Assembly: GCA_023403475.1 (NCBI GenBank) | Contig: JAEYEL010000144.1 | Location: forward strand, 1-23,061 | DNA length: 23,061 bases | Origin: Actinomycetes bacterium | GTDB lineage: Bacteria; Actinomycetota; Coriobacteriia; Coriobacteriales; Eggerthellaceae | Direction: 5' to 3' | Shown: positions 12,780 through 20,407 of the stretch, piece after piece | How the letters are laid out: every line of letters begins with the position of its first letter | How positions within the stretch are numbered: position 1 is the first letter of the stretch | Notes under the pieces: model-generated | Databases searched by the model: none | The model's input: only the letters and a program-made list of their open reading frames with translations | What the model was told of the DNA's origin: nothing | Program-made: the position numbers and the translations under genes

Positions 12780-14183
12780 ATGCGCGAGAAGTTCGGTTCG
12801 CGGATGGGGTTCATTCTCATCAGCGCGGGGTGTGCCATCGGGTTGGGGAACGTGTGGCGTTTCCCCTACATTACCGGGGAATATGGTGGTGCGGCATTCG
12901 TCATTCTGTATCTGATAGCGCTTGCGGTGTTCGCATTGCCTATCCTGATTATGGAGTTCGCCGTGGGGCGTGCGAGCCAGAAGGGCATCGCCCAAAGCTT
13001 TGATAAGCTGGAACCTGCAGGCACGAAATGGCACTGCTACAAGTGGATAGGGCTTGCGGGAAACTATCTGCTCATGATGTTCTACACGGTGGTGGCGGGC
13101 TGGATGCTGGCCTTCATGGCGTACAGCGCCATGGGCACGTTCGAAGGGCTTGACGCAACGGGCACGATGGCCGTGTTTAACGACATGCTGGCGAACCCCG
13201 TGGAAATGACCCTGTACATGCTGGTGGTCGTGGCCATTGGCGTAGGAACGACCAGCGCCGGGCTGAAAAACGGCATCGAACGCGTGACGAAGGTCATGAT
13301 GGCGGCACTGTTCGTGGTTCTTCTCGTTCTGTGCGTCCGGGCGGTTACGCTGCCGGGCGCAGAAGAGGGGCTTGCGTTTTATCTCATGCCCGATTTCGGG
13401 CGCCTGTTCGCGGGAGCCTCGCCTTCCGAGCAGTGGGGAACGTTCGCCGATGCTGTGTTCGCGGCTATGGGCCAGGCATTCTTCACGCTTTCGGTGGGCA
13501 TTGGATCCATGTCCATTTTCGGCAGCTATCTTGACAAAAAGCATAGGCTCACCGGCGAGGCGGTGCGCATCGCCGGGCTTGACACGGCAGTTGCCCTCAT
13601 GGCAGGCCTCGTTATCTTCCCGGCATGCTTTGCGTTCGGCGTCGAGCCTGGCTCGGGTCCTGGCCTCGTGTTCATCACGTTACCGAGCATCTTTTCGCAA
13701 ATGCCGTTCGGGCAATTGTGGGGAACGCTGTTCTTCCTGTTCATGAGCTGTGCGGCACTTTCCACGGTCATTGCGGTGTTCGAGAACATCATGAGTTTCG
13801 CCATCGATCAATGGGGCTGGTCGCGCAAGCGGTCCTGCGTGGTAAACGGCATAGCGCTCGCTGTGCTTTCGATGCCTTGCGTACTCGGCTTCAACCTGTG
13901 GTCGGGCGTGTCCATTCCGGGCATCGGCGACATCCAGTCTATCGAGGACTTCATCGTCTCCAACAACGTTCTGCCGCTTGGCGGGCTTTTGTTTCTGCTG
14001 TTCTGCACAAGGAAGCGCGGTTGGGGCTTCGATGCCTTCCTGCGCGAGACAGATGCCGGCAAGGGCATGCGTTTTCCCCGATGGGCGCACGGGTATCTGA
14101 AATACGTGCTGCCTATTCTCATGCTGGTTATCTTCGTTGCCGGGTATTTGCCTGCTGTGCGCATCTGGATGGGGTTGGGCTAA
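12780..14183 (+). CDS. Sodium-dependent transporter, NSS (SNF) family
   Basis: From ATG 12780 the protein has 467 residues and about 11-12 membrane helices. ACAAGGGG lies about 6 bases upstream, and starting here removes an arginine-rich, non-conserved extension. The family signature is at the N-terminus: FGSRMGFILISAGCAIGLGN followed by VWRFPYITGEYGGAAF, which forms the unwound helix 1 with the sodium and substrate sites in LeuT-type transporters. Helices 6-8 carry GQAFFTLSVGIGSMSIFGSY and FFLFMSCAALSTVIAVFE, the latter the Ser/Thr-containing sodium-2 site region. Bacterial members import amino acids such as leucine, tyrosine or tryptophan with sodium; the substrate here cannot be read from the sequence. 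It stands alone, upstream of guaB and on the same strand, separated by 312 bp. Confidence 0.92.
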   Translation: MREKFGSRMGFILISAGCAIGLGNVWRFPYITGEYGGAAFVILYLIALAVFALPILIMEFAVGRASQKGIAQSFDKLEPAGTKWHCYKWIGLAGNYLLMMFYTVVAGWMLAFMAYSAMGTFEGLDATGTMAVFNDMLANPVEMTLYMLVVVAIGVGTTSAGLKNGIERVTKVMMAALFVVLLVLCVRAVTLPGAEEGLAFYLMPDFGRLFAGASPSEQWGTFADAVFAAMGQAFFTLSVGIGSMSIFGSYLDKKHRLTGEAVRIAGLDTAVALMAGLVIFPACFAFGVEPGSGPGLVFITLPSIFSQMPFGQLWGTLFFLFMSCAALSTVIAVFENIMSFAIDQWGWSRKRSCVVNGIALAVLSMPCVLGFNLWSGVSIPGIGDIQSIEDFIVSNNVLPLGGLLFLLFCTRKRGWGFDAFLRETDAGKGMRFPRWAHGYLKYVLPILMLVIFVAGYLPAVRIWMGLG

Positions 14184-14495
14184 ATTTCGAGAGGTTGGCG
14201 ACACCGTTTTCCCATGCGTGCTTGGCCGGCCTTTCCGTGTCGGCGCGCTTCTGGGGAAAGTTTTCGCAAGGGGGGCTTGCCTCATCCCTGCGATCTTCTG
14301 GCATTGCAGCCCCCAGTCAATCGCCTTTCGGGCGGCTATCATCGTCTGGGCAGTAGGATAAACTACTTGCAGCCGCTTTCCCGCGTGTTTTTCTGGGCGT
14401 ATCGCCTGAATTTCTCGCCTTGCGAAGGGTGGCGTGGATATAATAATAGGAACACATGCCATTCAAAGCAGCGAGCAGATTGAGGAGAAGCACCT
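14184..14495. other. 312-bp intergenic region upstream of guaB
   Basis: No gene is supported. A -10-like TATAAT lies at 14439-14444, 51 bp before the guaB ATG, with no clear -35 box. No riboswitch of a class I recognise is seen. Frames crossing from the symporter gene are shadows. Confidence 0.5.
14439..14444 (+). promoter_or_regulatory. Putative -10 element of guaB
   Basis: TATAAT in the context GGATATAATAATAGG, about 50 bp before the start codon. The -35 region is weak, so an activator or an extended element may be used. Confidence 0.45.
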
Positions 14496-16016
14496 ATGGC
14501 TCATTATTTCGACGAACCGTCCCGCACATTCAACGAATACCTGCTGGTGCCGGGGCATACGCCTGCGGCGTGCGTGCCCGCTGCGGTCAGCCTCAAAACG
14601 CCGCTCGTAAAATACCGCAAAGGCGAAGAGGAGTGTCCGCTTTCGCTTAACGTGCCCATGGTTTCGGCCATCATGACGGCGGTTTCCGATGACCGCATGG
14701 CCGTGGCGCTGGCAACGGAAGGCGGGCTGTCGTTCATTTACGGCAATCAGTCCATCGAAAGCGAAGCTGCCATGGTCGCCCGCGTGAAGGATTACAAGGC
14801 CGGGTTCGTGGAAAGCGACGCGAACCTTTCACCCGACATGACGCTTGCCGACGTGGTGGCGCTCAAGGAGGAACACGGGCATTCCACCATGCCGGTCACG
14901 AGCGACGGCACGGCTCACGGCAAGCTGCTCGGCATCGTGACCGGGCGCGACTACCGTCTTTCCCGCATGGAGCTTGGCGAGCGCGTGGTCGATTTCATGA
15001 CTCCGCGCGAGAAGCTGGTCACGGCACCGGTGACGGCATCCCTCAAGGAAGCGAACGACATCATTTGGGAGCACAAACTGAACTCCCTTCCCGTGGTTGA
15101 TGCGGCAGATAGGCTGGTCAGTCTTGTGTTTCGCAAAGACTACGATTCGCACAAGGCGAACCCCAACGAGATGCTCGACGATCACAAGCGCTACATGGTG
15201 GGCGCGGGCATCAACTCGCGCGACTACGCCGAGCGCGTGCCGGCGCTGGTGGAAGCTGGCGTCGATGTGGTATGCATCGACAGTTCGGAAGGCTATTCCG
15301 ACTGGCAGAAGATGACCATCGAATGGGTGCGCGAGCGTTACGGAGACGCGGTCAAGATAGGAGCCGGCAACGTGGTCGATGCCGACGGTTTCCGCTTCCT
15401 AGCCGAAGCGGGCGCCGACTTCGTGAAGATAGGCATAGGCGGCGGCTCTATCTGCATCACGCGCGAGACGAAGGGCATCGGTCGCGGTCAAGCTACGGCC
15501 ATCATTGAGGTGGCGCGGGCGCGCGACGAGTACTTCCGCGAAACGGGCGTCTACGTGCCCATCTGCTCGGACGGCGGCATCGTGTACGATCACCACATCT
15601 CGCTCGCGCTTGCCATGGGCGCCGATTTCGTCATGCTGGGTCGCTACTTCGCGCGCTTCGACGAAAGCCCGTCGAGCAAGGTTTTGGTGAACGGCACTTA
15701 CATGAAGGAATACTGGGGCGAAGGTTCTGCCCGCGCGCGCAACTGGCAGCGCTACGATTTGGGCGGCAAGAAGAAGAACCTCACGTTCGAAGAGGGCGTC
15801 GATAGCTACGTGCCTTACGCGGGCAGCCTGAAGGACAACATGGCGGTCACGCTCATGAAGATAAAATCGACCATGTGCAACTGCGGGGCTCTTACCATTC
15901 CCGAATTTCAGCAGAAGGCAAAGCTCACGCTGGTCAGCTCCACGTCCATTGTGGAAGGCGGCGCCCACGACGTTCTGCTGAAGGACAAGACCCCCTACGC
16001 CAGCAACACGAACTAG
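14496..16016 (+). CDS. guaB: IMP dehydrogenase (Tritrichomonas-like type)
   Basis: The 506-residue protein converts IMP to XMP with NAD, the committed step of GTP synthesis, in the cytosol. GAGGAGA precedes the ATG. The barrel starts with the typical EPSRTFNEYLLVPG and NVPMVSAIMTAVSDDRMAVA. Two CBS domains occupy about residues 100-220 (TGRDYRLSRMELGERVVDFM). The catalytic loop GGSICITRETKGIGRGQ has the nucleophile Cys320. SDGGIVYD is the phosphate-binding region, and the mobile flap GEGSARARNWQRYD carries the Arg419-Tyr420 pair. The whole C-terminal half (KSTMCNCGALTIPEFQQKAK, SSTSIVEGGAHDV) follows, from memory, the enzyme of the protist Tritrichomonas foetus closely, with numbering shifted by one. 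Intact and confidently assigned; it converges on engB, 16 bp away. Confidence 0.97.
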   Translation: MAHYFDEPSRTFNEYLLVPGHTPAACVPAAVSLKTPLVKYRKGEEECPLSLNVPMVSAIMTAVSDDRMAVALATEGGLSFIYGNQSIESEAAMVARVKDYKAGFVESDANLSPDMTLADVVALKEEHGHSTMPVTSDGTAHGKLLGIVTGRDYRLSRMELGERVVDFMTPREKLVTAPVTASLKEANDIIWEHKLNSLPVVDAADRLVSLVFRKDYDSHKANPNEMLDDHKRYMVGAGINSRDYAERVPALVEAGVDVVCIDSSEGYSDWQKMTIEWVRERYGDAVKIGAGNVVDADGFRFLAEAGADFVKIGIGGGSICITRETKGIGRGQATAIIEVARARDEYFRETGVYVPICSDGGIVYDHHISLALAMGADFVMLGRYFARFDESPSSKVLVNGTYMKEYWGEGSARARNWQRYDLGGKKKNLTFEEGVDSYVPYAGSLKDNMAVTLMKIKSTMCNCGALTIPEFQQKAKLTLVSSTSIVEGGAHDVLLKDKTPYASNTN

Positions 16017-16032
16017 CGAGCTTCGCCGCGTC

Positions 16033-16626
16033 TTAGCATGCTTCCACGGCTTTTGCTATGAGGGCGCGTAATTCCTCTATGCCGGTGCCCTTTTCGGATG
16101 AGGTTGCCACAAGTGGAACTTCGCGAGGAAGCTGCAGCTGTTTACGGATGGCGGCGGTCTGCTTCATGACCTGCTGCTTCGAAAGTTTGTCTGCTTTCGT
16201 GAGCACTACGGCGTAGGGAAGCTCGCTTTCTCGCAGGAAATCTATCATGTGCACGTCAAGGGCCGTTGCCTCATGGCGAATGTCCACAAGCGCCACGATG
16301 AGCGCGAACACGCGCGCTTGGTTGAAGTACCCCTCGATAAGCTCCGACCAGCGGCCTTTCTCCGATTTCGCCACTTTCGCATAGCCGTAACCGGGCAGAT
16401 CGACGAAGTCGGCTGCGCCGTTGTCCACGTCGTAGAAGTTGATGGTGGCCGTTTTGCCCGGCGTGGACGACACCTTCGCCAAACCCTTGCGGTACATAAG
16501 CTTGTTGAGCAGCGACGACTTGCCCACGTTCGACCGCCCCGCAAACGACACTTCCGGTCGCACCGATTCCGGCAACTGCGAAGCCGTGCCGTAAGCGGCC
16601 TTGAAGGATACGTTGTGGTAGTTCAT
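16033..16626 (-). CDS. engB: Ribosome biogenesis GTP-binding protein EngB/YsxC
   Basis: The 197-residue protein has the usual length. GTPase motifs are GRSNVGKS (residues 30-37), the switch I threonine in SSTPGKTATINFY, DLPGYGYAKV (G3), TKADK (G4) and ATSSEKGTG (G5). The spacing is that of the TrmE-Era-EngA-EngB-Septin class. EngB is an assembly factor for the large ribosomal subunit and is essential in many bacteria. GAGAGAGAA on the minus strand serves as ribosome binding site before ATG 16626. It is usually located beside lon or clpX; here it sits tail to tail with guaB and no such neighbour is visible. Confidence 0.96.
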   Translation of the reverse strand: MNYHNVSFKAAYGTASQLPESVRPEVSFAGRSNVGKSSLLNKLMYRKGLAKVSSTPGKTATINFYDVDNGAADFVDLPGYGYAKVAKSEKGRWSELIEGYFNQARVFALIVALVDIRHEATALDVHMIDFLRESELPYAVVLTKADKLSKQQVMKQTAAIRKQLQLPREVPLVATSSEKGTGIEELRALIAKAVEAC

Positions 16627-16940
16627 GTTCTCTCTCTTTCGCGTGTTGCGTGTTGCGCAAGCGCGCTGTCTTTGCCAGCCGCGCTGCTGCGGGCAGGTGC
16701 TGACTGCTTATTGTACCGCAATTGCGGAGCGCTTTTTCTTGACTCCGCTCACCTTTGTCGGTTTCCCTGTCTCTGGGGAAGTGCTGAACATTTTTCGGCT
16801 CCGAGTGCGTTCTCGATGCCGCTTCTGCTCAGGGTGAGCGCTTATTGTAGCGTATCGGTGCGCTACGCGGCAGGAGTTGACTTAGGAATGATCGCCGTGC
16901 AAGGGTAAGTTACCCCCATCGACTTTACGCCGTCTCGTAT

Positions 16941-17001
16941 AAATCTTGTCTTATCAAACGGCAAGATTCATGATAAACTTGTCGTATCAAACGGCAAGAT
17001 T
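16941..17001 (+). repeat. Two direct repeats of 33-bp period upstream of the DUF4143 gene
   Basis: TATCAAACGGCAAGATT is repeated, with CTTGTC before it, starting at 16945 and 16978. Each copy is itself a dyad with CTTG and CAAG half-sites; copy one has AATCTTG (16942-16948) and CAAGATT (16962-16968). TTGTCG at 16979-16984 and TATATA at 17002-17007 are 17 bp apart, so the second copy spans the promoter spacer. Confidence 0.85.
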
Positions 17002-17007
17002 TATATA
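16979..17007 (+). promoter_or_regulatory. Putative promoter of the DUF4143 gene
   Basis: TTGTCG and TATATA with 17-bp spacing. The predicted start of transcription would be only about 5 bases from the ATG at 17019, overlapping the AGGAG at 17009-17013, so either the mRNA is nearly leaderless or an upstream start is used. Confidence 0.45.
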
Positions 17008-17018
17008 TAGGAGAGCCA

Positions 17019-18392
17019 ATGCCAGTCAACGCGCTGATTCAGGAAAAGCTGCTCGACTTTGAGCGACAGGGTATACCCGAGGTGTTCGAGCGCGATCTTT
17101 CGCTGGGGAATATCCAGGCGCCCCAGCGGGGCAATTTGGTGAACGTGGTTGTGGGGGCACGCCGTTGTGGGAAAACCTATCGTCTTTATCAGGAGATGCG
17201 GAGGATTATCCGGGAAGGCTACCAAGAGCGTGCGCTCATGTACTTCAATTTCGAAGACGAGCGTTTAAAGCCTTATGAGCCCAGCTTATTGCAAGACGTG
17301 CTCGACACGTTTTACGCACTGCACCCTGAGGCGCGCCAAGAGGGGGCGTTTCTCTTCTTTGACGAGATTCAAGAAGTACCTGAGTGGGGAACGTTTCTGC
17401 GTCGCGTCGTGGACTCACTCAAAGCTACTGTTTACGTTACGGGGTCTTCATCTAGAATGCTTTCCGCAGATTTAAGCAGCGAATTTCGCGGCAGGTCGCT
17501 ATCGCGCGAACTGTTTCCTATGGGGTTTGCCGAGTTTGCCCGGTTCAAAGGCGTTGAGATTCCTGCTCAGGGGATGGGGTTTGCTTCGGCGCAGGCAGAT
17601 GCTTTGCGAGGTGCCTGTGCACTGTATCTGGAGCGAGGCGGCTTCATTGCACCGCTTGCGCATTCCACTGCCGATGGGCTGCTGCTGCTCCAAGAATACG
17701 CGTATCGCACAGTGGCCATGGATGTCGTGGAGCGCTACGACCTGCATAACCCGCGCGCGGCCTCGCTTTTTCTTTCGCGGTGCCTTTCGTCTTCGGGTAG
17801 AGAGTTGTCGATAAACAAGGTGCATGGTGAATTCAAGGCTCGCGGCGTGGCCGTCTCGCGTGAAACGTTGGGTAATCTCTTGGCCTATTACGAAGATGCC
17901 TATCTTCTGTTTCCGGTTGCTGAGTTCTCTCGGGCCGTTGCAGACAACCCTCGTGCCGTTTCCAAGATTTACGCGGTCGACCCCGGAATGTTCGCCGCTT
18001 TCTCGCCTGCTTCTGCGAGCGATCTTGGGCAACGCCTTGAGACAGCAGTGTTCGATCAGTTGAGGCGGGACATCCCGTCGGTTCGCAAAGGCTCAATATC
18101 GCGCTTGCTGATAGGTGAAGGGACTCGTCGCGTTGAAGTCGATTTCGTCGTGGGCGATGCTTTGCTTATGGAGGCTTCTCATCTGATACAGGTATGTGCG
18201 AATTTGCACGACGAATCAACGCGAAATCGCGAAATCACTGCCCTGCGAGCGGCGATGCGCCGTTTCCGTATGACTGAGGGACTTGTCGTTGCAATGGACG
18301 AAGACGACTTGATCGAGGTTCCCGAAGGTGCGATTCGCGTGATACCTGCTTGGAAATGGCTGCTGTTCGGACTCGGGAGTTCTCTTCGGTGA
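17019..18392 (+). CDS. DUF4143-type ATP-binding protein (AAA_14)
   Basis: The 457-residue protein is intact. The P-loop GARRCGKT is at residues 46-53 and Walker B FLFFDEIQ ends at residue 118 with Asp115-Glu116. The arginine-rich GSSSRMLSADLSSEFRGRSL after strand 4 is characteristic. The middle part contains the winged-helix-like segment INKVHGEFKARGVAVSRETL, and the C-terminus the DUF4143 nuclease-like fold, with RRVEVDFVVGD resembling the E-x-D core of PD-(D/E)xK folds. The role of the family is not established; proposals include transcription-linked regulation and defence. It is isolated, divergent from engB, and convergent with the flavoprotein gene. The double 33-bp repeat at its promoter suggests it, or a partner, binds there. 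It is the second member of the family in the window. Confidence 0.88.
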   Translation: MPVNALIQEKLLDFERQGIPEVFERDLSLGNIQAPQRGNLVNVVVGARRCGKTYRLYQEMRRIIREGYQERALMYFNFEDERLKPYEPSLLQDVLDTFYALHPEARQEGAFLFFDEIQEVPEWGTFLRRVVDSLKATVYVTGSSSRMLSADLSSEFRGRSLSRELFPMGFAEFARFKGVEIPAQGMGFASAQADALRGACALYLERGGFIAPLAHSTADGLLLLQEYAYRTVAMDVVERYDLHNPRAASLFLSRCLSSSGRELSINKVHGEFKARGVAVSRETLGNLLAYYEDAYLLFPVAEFSRAVADNPRAVSKIYAVDPGMFAAFSPASASDLGQRLETAVFDQLRRDIPSVRKGSISRLLIGEGTRRVEVDFVVGDALLMEASHLIQVCANLHDESTRNREITALRAAMRRFRMTEGLVVAMDEDDLIEVPEGAIRVIPAWKWLLFGLGSSLR

Positions 18393-18405
18393 ACCCCCGA
18401 CTCCG
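18368..18405. terminator. Possible hairpin at the end of the DUF4143 gene
   Basis: CGGACTCGGG (18368-18377) pairs with CCCGACTCCG (18396-18405) with one mismatch around an 18-nt loop that includes the stop codon. No U-tract follows, so termination is only possible. Confidence 0.35.
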
Positions 18406-18486
18406 ATGATTCCGTCGCATCAAGAAGGCTTCATTTCGCTGGTCCTGTGCCTGCAAGAAGATGGGTGGCGTTCTCGGCCTCTCTCG

Positions 18487-18595
18487 GCTAGCCTCTGATG
18501 TGCTCGCTTGTCGAGGTGCGGACGAAAGGCGGCGAGGTTCAAGGCTTGTTTAGCTAGCTTTGATGTACTCGCTTGCCTGGTCGGCGGCAAAATAG
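18487..18595 (-). repeat. Degenerate duplication of the flavoprotein gene 3' end
   Basis: On the minus strand the last codons AAGCGAGTACATCAAAGCTAGC (residues ASEYIKAS) have a diverged copy 66 bp downstream, AAGCGAGCACATCAGAGGCTAG, that would read SEHIRG-stop. In plus coordinates the GCTAGC anchors are at 18553 and 18487. The similarity extends back about 45 bp. Confidence 0.65.
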
Positions 18596-20208
18596 CCGGT
18601 GAAGTAAGAGTAGCCGGAGCAGCCGCCCGAGAAACCGTGGTTGTAGTTGTCTTTGAAGAACTCGCCGGAATCCAAGCCGCCGGCATACAGACCCTTGATG
18701 GGCTTCCCGTTCCCATCGACGACCTGCACCTTACCGTTGACCTTCACTCCGCACAGGGTGGAGTACCATGACGGGATAAGCTTGAAGGCGTAGAACGGGC
18801 CTTCTTTTACAGGGAACAGGCATGCTGCGTCTTTGTAGAATTGGGCATCTTCACCCGCTTCTGTCAACTTATTGTATGCGTCGACGGTTGCCTTCAGCGT
18901 TTCCTCGTCAATGCCTGCAGCTTTCGCCAGTTCCTCAATCGTTTCCCCCTTGAAAACAGAGCCGTCTTTGACGCCCTGTTCAAGTTCCTCACCCATGTTT
19001 GCAACCGGGTCGGAAGAGCCGAGCACGGTACGCGCGTTGGTCATAAGGGGCTCGGTCTCCATGCGTTTCACGGCTGCGGAATCGATAACGTTGAAGTAGA
19101 TGTGGTCGTTCTCCTTGATGCCTACCTTGTACATGGTATCCATGACGTTCCACTTCTCGTTGCCAAGGCGCAGGCCGTTCGAATTTACCCATAGGTAAGG
19201 TTCACGGGCGGCCTTGTCGATGGGGGTATCCCACACAACGCCCTCGACGCTCGATGCGCTGGGCTGCGCCAAACCGAGGTCGGACTTTGCGGCCCCTACG
19301 CCCAGCATCATGCGTATTCCGTCGCCATCATGCGCCAGGTGGGCATCGTTTTTCCAAGCCATGGCGCCCCAACCGGGAATAAATTCGTCTACCATGTCGG
19401 CGTTATTCGAAAAGCCGCCCGTTCCCACGAAGACGGCCTTCGCTTTCACGAAGCCCTCGGTGCCGTCCAGTTTAGCCATTGCGCCAACGATGGCTCCGTT
19501 CTCATCTACCACCAAAGCTGTTGCAGGTGTAGAGGTGAGCACCTCTACACCGTATTCCTCAGCCGCCTTCTGCATGATCTCAAACGCGCCGATGCCTTGA
19601 CCCTTGTACATAATACCGCCTGTAGGCGCATCGAGTGAAGGCAGCAGCATCATCGGGTAACCGCCGTGTTCATACAGAAAGTCATGGTATTTGTGGTTCG
19701 TCTTGATGTAGTTGCTTACCAGCTCTGCATTCGCTTCCCACGAGTTGTGCATCATGAAATAGGTGAAGATGTCGTTTGGGGTGCCGGTCTGCTGACTCAT
19801 ATTGATCACTTCGGGGTCGTTTGCGCATTCCTGCATGATTTTGCAATCGGAAAACGCTTGCGTAACCTCGGTGCCTACGGAGGATCCGCCGGTGACGCTT
19901 GTTTTTTCGAGAAGAATGGTTTTGAGGCCGAGTTCGCCTGCGTGGGCCGCCGACATCATGCCGCAGTTTCCGCCACCAATGACAAGGTAGTCGCATTCGC
20001 GGACGGGGGTTCCCGCATCGGCTAACTTGACGGGCTCTATTCCGAAGTTCTGAGCTTCCGTAGCTGCTCCCTGACTTGCCGGTTGCTCCGCGCCGTCCTT
20101 GCTTTTGCTGGCAGGTGCCGAACACCCTGCAAGGCCTACGGCCGCAAGAGCGCCCACGGCTGCCGATCCAGTCAAGAACGAACGACGTGAAATGCTTGAA
20201 TTGCTCAC
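18550..20208 (-). CDS. Tat-exported FAD-dependent reductase, fumarate-reductase-like flavoprotein
   Basis: The 552-residue protein starts with a twin-arginine signal, SISRRSFLTG (Arg8-Arg9), and an LAGC lipobox-like site at Cys29, so it is exported folded and probably membrane-anchored. An FAD-binding Rossmann motif, LVIGGGNCGMMSAAHAGE, is at about residues 75-92, and HDGDGIRMMLGVGA and the C-terminal GLYAGG are also typical of the flavocytochrome c/fumarate reductase flavoprotein family. There is no heme-binding CxxCH, so electrons must come from a separate partner. In fumarate reductases a histidine precedes the GG of the (H)xTxGG motif and an arginine lies in NRLGGNA; here the equivalents read WYSTLCGVKV and YNHGFSGGCSGYS. 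The substrate is therefore probably not fumarate. Likely a respiratory reductase of a dietary or host metabolite. The regulator gene lies upstream, same strand. Confidence 0.88.
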   Translation of the reverse strand: MSNSSISRRSFLTGSAAVGALAAVGLAGCSAPASKSKDGAEQPASQGAATEAQNFGIEPVKLADAGTPVRECDYLVIGGGNCGMMSAAHAGELGLKTILLEKTSVTGGSSVGTEVTQAFSDCKIMQECANDPEVINMSQQTGTPNDIFTYFMMHNSWEANAELVSNYIKTNHKYHDFLYEHGGYPMMLLPSLDAPTGGIMYKGQGIGAFEIMQKAAEEYGVEVLTSTPATALVVDENGAIVGAMAKLDGTEGFVKAKAVFVGTGGFSNNADMVDEFIPGWGAMAWKNDAHLAHDGDGIRMMLGVGAAKSDLGLAQPSASSVEGVVWDTPIDKAAREPYLWVNSNGLRLGNEKWNVMDTMYKVGIKENDHIYFNVIDSAAVKRMETEPLMTNARTVLGSSDPVANMGEELEQGVKDGSVFKGETIEELAKAAGIDEETLKATVDAYNKLTEAGEDAQFYKDAACLFPVKEGPFYAFKLIPSWYSTLCGVKVNGKVQVVDGNGKPIKGLYAGGLDSGEFFKDNYNHGFSGGCSGYSYFTGYFAADQASEYIKAS

Positions 20209-20407
20209 TTTGACTCCCTTCCCTTGGTTGACTGTTCCGAAGCTCGAAGCTGGTCGCTTCTGCCTGCCAATGTGACATTGAGTCTTTGCTTCGGCTGGTG
20301 CAACTATAGGGGAAGGGGGGTGCTCATTGTGATTCGAAAGTCCATGATTGCCGTCATATGAAACATATTATTTTTGCAAAATGCCTGATAAGTGAAAAGG
20401 CTCTGAG

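Larger units (their letters stand above)
16627..17018. other. 392-bp divergent intergenic region between engB and a DUF4143 gene
   Basis: Holds the engB leader, a perfect 12-bp palindrome CCGCAATTGCGG at 16716-16727 and, on the minus strand, a -10-like TACAAT close by. GCTTATTGTA recurs about 130 bp apart. The last 80 bp are the 33-bp direct repeats. No gene is seen. Confidence 0.55.

Noticed and set aside
12450..13544. Minus-strand 364-residue frame opposite the symporter
   Set aside because: Low-complexity His/Arg-rich shadow, no family features.
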